In this document: positions 36,260 to 44,540 of the stretch, one piece after another
Numbering within the stretch: the stretch's first letter is position 1
Layout: the number at the start of each line of letters is the position of its first letter
Assembly (NCBI GenBank): GCA_029552245.1
Contig: JAKPDW010000071.1
Coordinates: forward strand, 1 to 64,000
From: Deltaproteobacteria bacterium
GTDB lineage: Bacteria > Desulfobacterota > Desulfomonilia > UBA1062
Direction of reading: 5' to 3'
Length of the DNA: 64,000 nt
Notes under the pieces: model-generated
Database searches by the model: none
Seen by the model: the letters and a program-made list of their open reading frames with translations, nothing else
Told to the model about the DNA's origin: nothing
Made by a program: the position numbers and the translations under genes

Positions 36260-37764
36260 CTAGTCCTCGACCATCCCCGGCCTGAACTGGAGCGCCTCGG
36301 CCACGTGCACGTCCCTGATGGAGGGGCTCCCCTCCAAGTCGGCGATCGTGCGGGCCACCTTGATGACCCTGCCCAGTGCCCGCATGCTCAGCGCCGCGCG
36401 CTTGACGGCATTGACGAGCATGCCCCTGGACGCCGTGTCCAGCCTGCAGATGCGCTCCATTGATTCCTGGGGGATGCGGGCGTTGATGAACCCCCTGGCG
36501 AGCTGGATCTCTCGTGCGGCCTCCACCCTGGCGCGCACCTCGTGGGAAGACGCGCCTTGACCCCGGTTGAAGATCCCGGAGGCATCCACGGGGTCTATCC
36601 AGAGGTGCAGGTCGATCCTGTCGAGCAGCGGCCCGGATATGCGCGCCCGGTACCTGGCTACCTGGACGGGGGTGCAGGAGCACGGTCTGTCCGGGTGACC
36701 CAGAAAGCCGCAGGGGCAAGGGTTCATGGCGGCGATGAGTTGGAAGTCCGCCGGGAAGGACAGGGATGCAGCCGCCCTCGAGATCCTGACCGTGCAGTCT
36801 TCGAGCGGCTGGCGCAGCGCCTCGAGCGCAGACCGCCTGAATTCCGGCATCTCGTCCAGGAAGAGGACCCCCCTGTGGGCGAGGCTCACCTCGCCCGGGG
36901 TGGGCATGCTGCCTCCACCGATGAGCCCGGCGTCCGAGATCGTGTGGTGGGGCGCCCTGAAGGGGCGTTGGGTGACGACCGAGTCCCGGCCGAGGAGCCC
37001 TGCTGCGGAGTAGACGGCGGTGCACTCGAGGATCTCCCCGGGCGTGAGCCCGGGCAGGATCGAGGGAAGCCTCTGGGCGAGCATCGACTTGCCCGCCCCG
37101 GGGGGGCCCACGAAGAGGAGGTTGTGCCCCCCGCCGCGGCGATCTCGAGCCCCCTCTTGCCCATGACCTGTCCGCACACCTCGGCGAGGTCGGGCAGGGC
37201 GTCCGGCCTCGACAGCCCGGCCGTGACCTGGGGGCCTGTCCCGTGGGAGAGCTCGCGCTCGCCCTTGAGGAATGCGTACACGTCGAGCAGGGTGTCCGCC
37301 GGGTAGACGCCGATGCCTGCGAGGCCCGCCTCGCGTGCGGTGTCCCTTGGGCAGACGATGCCCTGCATGCCCATCCTCGAGGCGACGAAGGCCGCCGATA
37401 TGACCCCCCTCACGGGCCTGATGAGCCCGTCCAGGCCGAGTTCGCCGACGAAGAGGTGACTCTCGGCGCGCCCCCTGGGGACTGCGCCGAGCGCCGCCAG
37501 GATCGCGACCGCCACCGGCAGGTCGAACGCCCCGCCCTCCTTCCGGATGTGGGCGGGTGCGAGGTTCACGGTGATGCGCCTGGGCGGGAAGTCGAGGCCG
37601 GAGTTGACGACGGCCGACCTCACCCTCTCCCTGCTCTCCTTCACGACGGAGTCCGGCAGTCCGACGACGGTGAAGCTCGGCAGACCTCCTTGAATATCAA
37701 CCTCAACCACGACGGCCAGGGCATCAGCCCCCCAGGGGGCGGCCGAGTGCACGTGCGCTATCAT
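36260..37764 (-). pseudogene. comM: Frameshifted comM (YifB, Mg-chelatase-like AAA ATPase)
   Basis: Two frames together make one complete ComM of about 500 residues. The N-terminal part (IAHVHSAAPWGADALAVVVE ... VVGLPDSVVKESRERVRSAV) reads in one frame up to GLEIAAAGG. The rest, beginning HNLLFVGPPGAGKS (Walker A) and including GVLFLDEMPEFRR (Walker B), CPCGFLGHP and LDRIDLHLWIDP, reads in the next. The break is at a run of six G (plus-strand C 37127-37132); seven would restore the frame. ComM is a DNA helicase that aids branch migration of incoming DNA. A sequencing error in the homopolymer, a real mutation, or slippage at the G-run are all possible. Confidence 0.85.
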
Positions 37765-37772
37765 CCGCCTCG

Positions 37773-37802
37773 ATGATACCAGACGACCCTGGAGAAGCAC
37801 AA
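37773..37802 (-). promoter_or_regulatory. Possible promoter of comM, leaderless geometry
   Basis: TTGTGC (37802-37797), 18 nt, TATCAT (37778-37773), then 8 nt to ATG 37764. GAGG within those 8 nt could also act as a ribosome site if transcription begins earlier. Confidence 0.45.
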
Positions 37803-38081
37803 GCAGGCTGCGGCTGCGGGAGGTTGTGTCGGTTGTGCGTTCCTGCGCGGCCCGACAGGGATGAGTGCTCCCGGGTGCGGGCCTTCAGGCCCGGGTGTGA
37901 GGGCGGTGAAGCCCTCGGGATCGTGCAGGCCTCTCTCCGTAGGTGGCGAACCCCTGCGGACCCGCACAACCCCTTCGATGGAAGGGCCGCTCGGCTGAAG
38001 AATGAGGGGAACAACCTTTGCGGCATGAGGCTTAAGGAGGGTCGAGGGCGCCTGTCGCGGGGCTCGGGCCGAGAGTGGCTG
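37803..38081. other. Spacer between comM and the AEC transporter, with a branched fold
   Basis: No gene is supported. The segment 37869-37920 can form two hairpins (CGGGCC-TTCA-GGCCCG and GAGGGC-GGTGAA-GCCCTC) enclosed by a 4-bp stem. Confidence 0.45.
37869..37920. repeat. Three-way-junction-like palindromic element
   Basis: Inner hairpins at 37878-37893 (6-bp stem, TTCA loop) and 37899-37916 (6-bp stem, 6-nt loop) are flanked by TCCC (37869-37872) and GGGA (37917-37920), which can close the structure. It resembles a REP-type element. No second copy of the same sequence was found. Confidence 0.45.
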
Positions 38082-39020
38082 TCAGCCGGGGAAGAAGGAG
38101 GTGAAGAGCGCGATCATGGCGGGTATGCTCACGAGCGAGAAGAGGAAGCTCGCCACCATGAACTGGTTTGTGACGTTCCTGTCGCCGCCTTCGCGTTCCA
38201 CGATGATGGGGACGGCGGTGACCGGAGGGACCGACGCCTGGAGCATGATGATGAAGGCGGGCGCATGAGGGGGCCTTACAAGAAGGAGCATGCCCAGCGT
38301 CGCCGCTGGGAAGACGAGGTTCTTCATGCAGACGAACGCGGTCACATCCCTGTAGGCGGGCTTCCTGGCGCCCAGCATGTCGAGGTAGATGTTGCCGCCC
38401 AGGACCAGCATGAGGAGGGGGACGGCCATGGCGCCCACCCGCGAAAGCCCGTCCGCGAGGAAGGCCGGCACGAACCCGGAGACGCCGAAGAGGCGGATCG
38501 CGATGCCGGCCAAGGTCACGGCGAGCACCGGGTTGAGGATCCTGTAGGGGCTTTTCTGGCCGGTCCCGGCAAAGAACATCGGTGCGGTGTTGAACAGGAA
38601 GGCGGGGAAGAAGAGGGTGTACAGGAAGAGGTCCACGAGCAGGGCGGACCCCGTTCCTTCGAGCTCGACGATGATCGCGAGCGGGAAGAAGATCGCGTTC
38701 TGGTACAAGAGGGCCACCGTGAACTCGCGCCTGCACCAGGGGCTTGCAAGCCGGGAGGAGACGAGGGCGAGCGCGGTGAACCAAGCCGTGGAGCCCAGCC
38801 ACCACAGGGGGAGGGTCCACCAGGAGGCGTTGTCTGCGGGGTCGAAGCCCTTCAGGATGGACGTGAAGGTCAGGCACGGCAGGGCTATGTCTATGGCGAG
38901 CACGGAGAGCGGCTTCAAGGCTTCGCCCGCGATGACGCGCCTGCTCAGCATCCAGTATCCCAGGATGCCGATGGTCAGGAGCATGGCCACTGCCGTGAAC
39001 GTGACTGCGAACACGCCCAT
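38082..39020 (-). CDS. AEC family transporter (auxin efflux carrier fold)
   Basis: A 312-residue inner-membrane protein with about ten hydrophobic segments in two inverted halves, as in the bile/arsenite/riboflavin superfamily AEC carriers (MdcF-like). Recognisable pieces are LALPCLTF-like IDIALPCLTFTSILKGFDP, LVLGGNIYLDMLGARKP and ASVPPVTAVPIIVEREGGD. Bacterial members export or import small organic acids such as malonate or malate. The start at 39020 has no strong ribosome site, so it could be a few codons off. It is an isolated gene. Confidence 0.85.
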   Translation of the reverse strand: MGVFAVTFTAVAMLLTIGILGYWMLSRRVIAGEALKPLSVLAIDIALPCLTFTSILKGFDPADNASWWTLPLWWLGSTAWFTALALVSSRLASPWCRREFTVALLYQNAIFFPLAIIVELEGTGSALLVDLFLYTLFFPAFLFNTAPMFFAGTGQKSPYRILNPVLAVTLAGIAIRLFGVSGFVPAFLADGLSRVGAMAVPLLMLVLGGNIYLDMLGARKPAYRDVTAFVCMKNLVFPAATLGMLLLVRPPHAPAFIIMLQASVPPVTAVPIIVEREGGDRNVTNQFMVASFLFSLVSIPAMIALFTSFFPG

Positions 39021-39549
39021 GGCTGCACATCTACACGAGTCTTCGATGGGAATCGAGGGTTTTGTCCGCAGGTCCACGCACCCTCCGCCAGCTGGATCCA
39101 GGCTGCACGTCGTCAGGTCCCATGGCCGCCCGGGCGTGTCCGCTGGAGGCAGGCTTTTCTGAGCCGCACTCCAGGCCCCTGGTTGAGGACCGGCAAGACG
39201 TAACGGCCCCCTCTACGGGGCTGACCCTTAAGGGTCGCCCTGTCTGCGGCACATGCGGAGAGGATGGGGTACACCTGCGTGGTGGTCTGTCGTCTCGCCT
39301 GGGCCCGGGTTCGGCGGCACACGGGAGTGCGGGGCCGGCGGTCCACCACGGACGGCTGCAGGCGGGACAAGGCGCCAATCGTTGGTATAGCGACCCGATG
39401 CAGCATCCCCTTGCACGAGGCGTAGGGGTGGATTGCCCCTGTTACTTGAGGACGGATGGGGATATGCCGATCTCGAGACGCACTCCACTGCGGGCCGCCC
39501 CTGTACTGCGGACGGGAGACCGGAGGCGTGCGCCGGCGTCCCGCGTCCC
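39021..39549. other. 529-bp spacer, hairpins but no gene
   Basis: No plausible protein is present. It holds two adjacent hairpins at 39206-39221 and 39223-39236 and a palindrome CTGGATCCAG at 39092-39101. It lies between two leftward genes, so the pair of hairpins may end the radical SAM transcript. Confidence 0.45.
39206..39236. repeat. Two adjacent hairpins
   Basis: GCCCC-CTCTAC-GGGGC (39206-39221) is followed after one base by GACCC-TTAA-GGGTC (39223-39236). There is no T-run on either side. Confidence 0.5.
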
Positions 39550-40479
39550 TCACGTGATGAAGGCGAAGCGGGAGTGCGGGTCCAGCCTGTGGATGCCCGC
39601 CCTCATTGCCGCTTCCAGCGCCTCCATGTACTCCGACGCGGTGATCCTCCTTCCTATCAGGCGGTCCGTGCGCGCCCTGTAGCAAGGGTGGTACTGGTCC
39701 ATCACGTTCACGTACGTGTCCCGCGAGATCTGCGTCGCGATGAACTCCATCACGCGGCTTGTCCCCGCGAGGCCCTCGGGCATGACGAGGTGGCGCAGAA
39801 GGAGGCCCCTGACAGCGAGTCCCCTCTCGTCGATCTCCAGGTCTCCCACCTGGGAGTGCATCTCCCGTATCGCCTCGCACGCCTTTTCCCGGTAGTCGGG
39901 CGCCCTGCAGAAGGCGGCGGCAGGGCCTTCGTCCCAGAACTTGAAGTCTGGCATGTAGATGTCGAACACGCCGTCCAGCAGGCGCAGGGTGGATGCGTCG
40001 TCGTACCCGCCCGTGTTGTAGACCAGGGGCACGTCGAGACCTTGGCGGGCCGCCACGAGCACGGCCTCGAGGATCTGGGGGACCACGTGCGTGGGGGTCA
40101 CGAAGTTGATGTTGTGACAGCCCCGCTCGGTGAGGTCGAGCATGATGGATGCGAGCTCCAAGGCGTCCACCTCGGCGCCCTCGTTCGCATGGCTTATCTC
40201 GTGGTTCTGGCAGAAGGTGCACATGAGGTTGCACGAGCTCATGAAGATCGTGCCCGACCCATGGGTGCCCACCAGCGGCGCCTCTTCACCGAAGTGCGGG
40301 CCGAAGCTCGCGACGCGGGCATACCTGCCTGTCCGGCAGAAACCCTTCTCGCTCCCGAGCCTGTCCACCCCGCACGACCTTGGGCAGATCCTGCAATCCT
40401 TCAGGAGGCCGAGTGCGCGCTCAACGCGCCTTTGGAGTTCCCCCGTATGCAGCAGTTCCCTGTAAGAAGGTCTCACCAT
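39550..40479 (-). CDS. Radical SAM protein, PflX/PflA-like
   Basis: A 309-residue radical SAM enzyme of the COG1313 (PflX) type. The SAM cluster is CNLMCTFCQ (CxxxCxxC). A separate N-terminal cysteine set (CRICPRSC, then GFCRTG) may bind a second iron-sulfur cluster. Further family marks are SGTIFMSSCNLMC, NINFVTPTHVVPQI and VMDQYHPCYRA. It resembles glycyl-radical activases, but no glycyl radical enzyme is adjacent, and COG1313 members lack a proven partner. The ATG at 40479 has no clear ribosome site. Confidence 0.87.
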   Translation of the reverse strand: MVRPSYRELLHTGELQRRVERALGLLKDCRICPRSCGVDRLGSEKGFCRTGRYARVASFGPHFGEEAPLVGTHGSGTIFMSSCNLMCTFCQNHEISHANEGAEVDALELASIMLDLTERGCHNINFVTPTHVVPQILEAVLVAARQGLDVPLVYNTGGYDDASTLRLLDGVFDIYMPDFKFWDEGPAAAFCRAPDYREKACEAIREMHSQVGDLEIDERGLAVRGLLLRHLVMPEGLAGTSRVMEFIATQISRDTYVNVMDQYHPCYRARTDRLIGRRITASEYMEALEAAMRAGIHRLDPHSRFAFIT

Positions 40480-40585
40480 GGGTGTGCCCGGCCCGGACGT
40501 GATGAACTCACGGTCTCTTGAACGTCCCTAACTCTTCCTGTTCCTTCTCGACGCTCCGGGTGCGGCCCAAAGGCTCGAGGAGGGC

Positions 40586-41116
40586 TCACTTCTTCTTGTA
40601 CGTGCCCATGAGTTCAGCCGTGGCAAGGACGTGCCCCTTCATCGCCTCGAGGACCTGCTTCTTCTTGGCGCCCTCGGGGATCCCCAGCACGGTGTCGAGC
40701 GCGTACAACCTGAAGAAGTACCGGTGCGTACCCCAGGGCGGGCAGGGCCCGCCGTAGCCGAGATCGCCGAAGCTGCTCTTTCCCTGGGTCCCCCCCTGGG
40801 GAGGCCTTGCGGTCTTGGGTATCCCCTCGGGGAGGCGGCTCAGGGAGGGCGGGATGTCGTAGTACACCCAGTGGACCCAGGTGCCGAGCGGTGCGTCGGG
40901 GTCCTCGCAGACGAGGACGAGGCTCTTGGTGCCCGCAGGGGCCCCGGACCACGAGAGCGGCGGCGATATGTCCCTGCCCTGGCAGGTGTAGACCGACGGT
41001 ATCTCCGTGCCGGCGGTGAAGGCAGGGCTTGTGAGCTCGAATGCCCAGGGCGTTCCCGTCAAGGCGAGGATCGAGCATACGATGGCCCAAGCGGTCGTGG
41101 AAAGGTGTCGTCCCAT
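40586..41116 (-). CDS. YbhB/YbcL family Raf-kinase-inhibitor-like protein, exported
   Basis: A 176-residue PEBP-fold protein. A signal peptide (TAWAIVCSILALTGTPWAF) indicates a periplasmic location. Family motifs are IPSVYTCQGRDISPPLSW, LVLVCEDPDAPLGTWVHWV and GYGGPCPPWGTHRYFFRLYA, which line the anion-binding pocket. The bacterial function is unclear. GAGGAGGG lies 6 nt before the start. It is the last gene of a leftward MBL-DUF72-YbhB set, 24 nt after the DUF72 gene. Confidence 0.92.
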   Translation of the reverse strand: MGRHLSTTAWAIVCSILALTGTPWAFELTSPAFTAGTEIPSVYTCQGRDISPPLSWSGAPAGTKSLVLVCEDPDAPLGTWVHWVYYDIPPSLSRLPEGIPKTARPPQGGTQGKSSFGDLGYGGPCPPWGTHRYFFRLYALDTVLGIPEGAKKKQVLEAMKGHVLATAELMGTYKKK

Positions 41117-41140
41117 GGGTGACCCTCCTCTTTCGTGTGC

Positions 41141-41905
41141 TCACCCTTCATAATAACCGGGCCCCCCCGGTATGCAAAGGGTGCCGTATGCCTCCAGGAT
41201 GTGCATGAGCTCGAGCGCGTTTTTCGGGGCATAACCCATGAAGTCGTTGTCGAAGTACACGTAGGCGTCCCTGCCGTACGAGAGGATCTTCCCGGCCCAT
41301 GTCTCGAGCTCGTCTTTCGTGTAGCAGGAGGCATAGAGGCGCTTCGAGCCGTGAAGCCTGAGGTAGACGAAGGGCGCGGTCACGGCCTCGCGCAACGGGT
41401 ACCTCCCGGCCGTGTCAGAGATGCACCAGGACACGCCCGCCTCCTCGAGGCAGGCGAGCGCCTCGTCGCGGGCCCAGCTCGGGTGCCTCCCCTCGATCGC
41501 CCAGAGCTCGTGGCTCGGCCTGAGCCTCAGGAAGGCCGCGGCCGATTCCCGGTCGAAGGCCAGCGACGGCGGGAGCTGGAAGAGGATCGGCCCCAGCTTC
41601 TCTCCCAGGAGAGAGACCGATTCCTCGAATCTCCTGAGGGGTTCACCGGTATCCCTCAGGCGCCTGATGTGGGTGATGAACCTGCTCGCCTTCAGGGACC
41701 ACACGAAGCCGACCGGCGAAGAACGGCCCCATTTCTCGAAGGTGGACGGCCTCATCGTGCGGTAGAAGGTGGAGTTCACCTCCACGGAAGCGAAGAAGCG
41801 CATGTAGTGACCGAGCCACCTGTTCTTGGGGAGGCCATCGGGATAGAAAGGGCCCCGCCAGTGGTCGTAATTCCAGCCCGAGGTCCCCACGAACACCCGA
41901 GGCAC
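41141..41905 (-). CDS. DUF72 (YecE) family protein
   Basis: A 254-residue TIM-barrel-like protein with RVFVGTSGWNYDHWRGPFYP, VEVNSTFYRTMRPSTFEKW, ILFQLPPSLAFDRES and YVYFDNDFMGYAPKNALEL, all typical of DUF72. The family has no proven activity; an endonuclease-IV-like fold has been suggested. The start is GTG 41905 with GAGGGGG about 6 nt upstream. It lies 10 nt downstream of the MBL gene, so they share a transcript. Confidence 0.93.
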   Translation of the reverse strand: MPRVFVGTSGWNYDHWRGPFYPDGLPKNRWLGHYMRFFASVEVNSTFYRTMRPSTFEKWGRSSPVGFVWSLKASRFITHIRRLRDTGEPLRRFEESVSLLGEKLGPILFQLPPSLAFDRESAAAFLRLRPSHELWAIEGRHPSWARDEALACLEEAGVSWCISDTAGRYPLREAVTAPFVYLRLHGSKRLYASCYTKDELETWAGKILSYGRDAYVYFDNDFMGYAPKNALELMHILEAYGTLCIPGGPGYYEG

Positions 41906-41915
41906 GGCCGCCCCC

Positions 41916-42824
41916 TCAGGCCGAGCCGGGCTCGAGCGAACGCGCGAGGAACCTGGTCATCTGTCCCACGACCATCTCCATCACCTCGCGGGGCAGGAAG
42001 TAACCGCTGCTGTGGGACATGAAGAGGTCCGTCACCTCCCGTGCGGTGGCGTCGACATCCCTCGTCTTCAGGTAGACGTCCTCGATGAGACGCCTCGTCA
42101 TGCGCGCCGCCTCCCTGGACTGGGGCATGAAGGCCCTCGCGTCCTCGCCGGTGAGCGCCCCGTAGTGTTCCTGGCAGAGGATCTCGGTCTCCAGGAGGGC
42201 CATGCGCTCGAGATTCTTCTCGTAGAGGTCGAAGTTCGAGTTCGCGGCGCAAAAGACCCTGCCCTCGAACATGATCCCGGATGCGTCGGAGGGGAACAGC
42301 GCCTTGAGCTCCGGGCAGTATACGGCCATGGAGCACGAAGAGTGCCCCGGCACCTCGAGGATCTCGAGCGTCAGGTCGCCGAGGCGCACGCGCTGGCCGT
42401 CCTGGAAGATCTCGTCCACCCGTATGTGGTCGAAGGGGAGCCCGAAATCCGTCTGCCGGGCCTGTGGGTGGTGCATGCGGACAAGGGCTTGATTGTAGTC
42501 GAGGATGGTCTTGATCACGTCTTTGCGGCCGAGCATCCGGGCGCCACCGGCTGATGCGCAGACGCGGGCGCCTCCCAGGCGGCCGGCGAAGAAAGGCACG
42601 ATGCCGACGTGGTCGAAGTGGGTGTGCAGGACGATGATCCTCGTGATCCTCTCTTCGGGTATGCCGAACTCGGCCATCTGGGCCAGTACGTCCGGTATCG
42701 TGTACGACATGCCCCCGCCCAGGAGGGCGCACTCGGTGGTGCCGTCGAGGAGGCAGACGCAGGATTCCTTCCTGCCGAGGAGAGTGATGCGATCCCCGAG
42801 CCGTGCAGGCGGTTGGTGGACCAT
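41916..42824 (-). CDS. MBL-fold metallo-hydrolase
   Basis: A 302-residue metallo-beta-lactamase-fold enzyme. The metal site is LHTHFDHVGIVPFF (HxHxDH), followed by the histidine in EVPGHSSCSMAVY, the aspartate in LFPSDASGIMF, and a late histidine (CQEHYGAL). This layout fits a two-metal hydrolase of the glyoxalase II-like group. The long C-terminal helical part resembles alkylsulfatase/lactonase relatives, but the substrate is unknown. GGAGG 4 nt upstream fixes ATG 42824. It heads the leftward MBL-DUF72-YbhB operon. Confidence 0.9.
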   Translation of the reverse strand: MVHQPPARLGDRITLLGRKESCVCLLDGTTECALLGGGMSYTIPDVLAQMAEFGIPEERITRIIVLHTHFDHVGIVPFFAGRLGGARVCASAGGARMLGRKDVIKTILDYNQALVRMHHPQARQTDFGLPFDHIRVDEIFQDGQRVRLGDLTLEILEVPGHSSCSMAVYCPELKALFPSDASGIMFEGRVFCAANSNFDLYEKNLERMALLETEILCQEHYGALTGEDARAFMPQSREAARMTRRLIEDVYLKTRDVDATAREVTDLFMSHSSGYFLPREVMEMVVGQMTRFLARSLEPGSA

Positions 42825-43114
42825 GGTTCCTCCAGGCGCAGACGGTATGATTGCTTGAGGGTCGAACCCAGCGGCCGCGGCCGTGCCCGTGTTTTCCCCC
42901 GGGCGCCTGCCGGGCCGCGTTGTGGACCCGCAGGACCCCAGCGTATCACGCGCCGGAGGGGCTGTCAAAAGGGTGTGGCCCCCCGAATGCCTGCCTGCTG
43001 CACCCTGGGTGCCCGTGCGCGGCCTTCGACAAAGGGTTCAAACGGGTGTTGCGCGGCCGAGGGGCATTCGTGTATGGGTCAGTCTTCCTGGAAAAAAGAC
43101 ACGGGGGGCGTTGC

Positions 43115-44293
43115 ATGGGGATACTCTCGAACACGGTGAGCGTCTACCAGTACACAGTCAGGGGTGGCGCACGGTCCTTGGACATCGGGTGGGTGAAAGA
43201 GAGGCTCACGAGGAACTCCTTCGTCCCCATAGACACGACTGCGGACGAGGAGTCCACCGGCTGGGTGACCCTCGACGACCATTCGGTGTCCGACTTCGAC
43301 AACGAGAATGCGTTCTGGCGCGAACCCTACCTCGCCTTCACCCTGCGCCGTGACCAGAGGAAGGTCCCGGCCCCCGCCCTCAGGGCGGCCTTCGAGCGGG
43401 AGTGCGCCCGCTGGCTGGAGGAGCGTCCCGGGTACACCCGCGTGCCTGCCAAACGCAAGATCGAGATACGCGAGACGCTGCACGCATCGCTCCTGTCGAA
43501 GACCCTGGCGGTCCCCACGACCTGGGACGTGGTGTGGAACACAGAGACCGGGATCCTCACGGCCGGCGCGGTGTCCGTGAAGGTGCTCGACCTGGTGGAG
43601 GACCGTTTTCACAGGACGTTCGACGGCCTCCTCCTCGAGCCGGTGCACCCCATGGCGAGGGCCCGCAGCCTTCTTTCAGAAGACATGCTCGCCCTCCTCG
43701 AACGGGAGGACAAGGCATCTTCAGACGACGTGCTCCTCCAGATCAAGAAAAACCGCTGGGTGGGCTGGGAGTTCCTCCTCTGGCTCACGGAGAGGACGGC
43801 AAGGGGGGCGCAGACCTACGAGGTCGGCCGCGACGGGCCCCTCGATGCGGGCGAGAGGTTCAGCGCGTACGTGCATGACCGCTTCGTGCTGGCATCGGAA
43901 CACGAGGAAGGGAGGCGCACGACCTCCATCACCGGTCCCCAGCGCGAGTTCTCCGAGGTGCGCCAGGCGCTCCTCGGGGGCAAGAACATCACGGACGCGC
44001 TGGTGTACCTGGAAAAGGAAGAACGCGTCTGGAGGCTCGTCCTCAGGTCGGACATCTTTTCCTTCTCGTCGTTTGCCTGCCCTGTCGCACGTCTCGAACG
44101 CGACGACACGGTGGACCCCGTGCAGGAACGCATCGCCCTGTTCTACGAGAGGATGAGCCTGCTGGAAACGGGGATCCAGCTCTTCGACAGCGTGTACAAG
44201 ACCTTCATCGGGGAGCGTCTCTCGAAGGCGTGGCCCGAGACGAGGAGGCGGATCGACGCCTGGCTCTCCTCAACCGGCCTGGCGGGGAGGTGA
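43115..44293 (+). CDS. RdgC-like recombination-associated protein
   Basis: A 392-residue protein whose start (MGILSNTVSVYQYTVRG), TADEESTGWVTLDDH, TTWDVVWNTETGILTAG and GWEFLLWLTERT match the RdgC-like proteins of Desulfobacterota. E. coli RdgC is a ring-shaped DNA-binding protein that limits RecA. The ATG at 43115 is chosen by this homology; the upstream ribosome site (GGGGGGCG) is weak. It is divergent from the MBL operon across 290 bp. The assignment rests on remembered family patterns, so it is moderately sure. Confidence 0.72.
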   Translation: MGILSNTVSVYQYTVRGGARSLDIGWVKERLTRNSFVPIDTTADEESTGWVTLDDHSVSDFDNENAFWREPYLAFTLRRDQRKVPAPALRAAFERECARWLEERPGYTRVPAKRKIEIRETLHASLLSKTLAVPTTWDVVWNTETGILTAGAVSVKVLDLVEDRFHRTFDGLLLEPVHPMARARSLLSEDMLALLEREDKASSDDVLLQIKKNRWVGWEFLLWLTERTARGAQTYEVGRDGPLDAGERFSAYVHDRFVLASEHEEGRRTTSITGPQREFSEVRQALLGGKNITDALVYLEKEERVWRLVLRSDIFSFSSFACPVARLERDDTVDPVQERIALFYERMSLLETGIQLFDSVYKTFIGERLSKAWPETRRRIDAWLSSTGLAGR

Positions 44294-44492
44294 GGCCGTG
44301 ACGGCGCCCACTCTCCCTGAGACGGCCGCTGGGGGGTGCCCGCCTGTCTCGAAGCACGCCGATGCGCCTGGGCGCCGCCTTCGTTGAGCCCGTGACCCGG
44401 CGCCGGAGCGCGTCAAGGCGGCAAAGGCCGTGCCCTCCCGGGGCGGTGCGTACCGGCGCCTGGGAGACGGTCGAACAAGGCCTGGGCGGCGG

Positions 44493-44517
44493 ATATTAAA
44501 ATATTTATATATTAAAA
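44493..44517. promoter_or_regulatory. 25-bp pure A/T island upstream of the HD-GYP gene
   Basis: Every base from 44493 to 44517 is A or T, in a region otherwise near 70% GC. It includes TATATT at 44508-44513, a good -10. No matching -35 is present at the right distance. It is followed by a small hairpin GGGTC...GACCC (44518-44537). Confidence 0.5.
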
Positions 44518-44540
44518 GGGTCGTGCCGATAAGACCCGTC

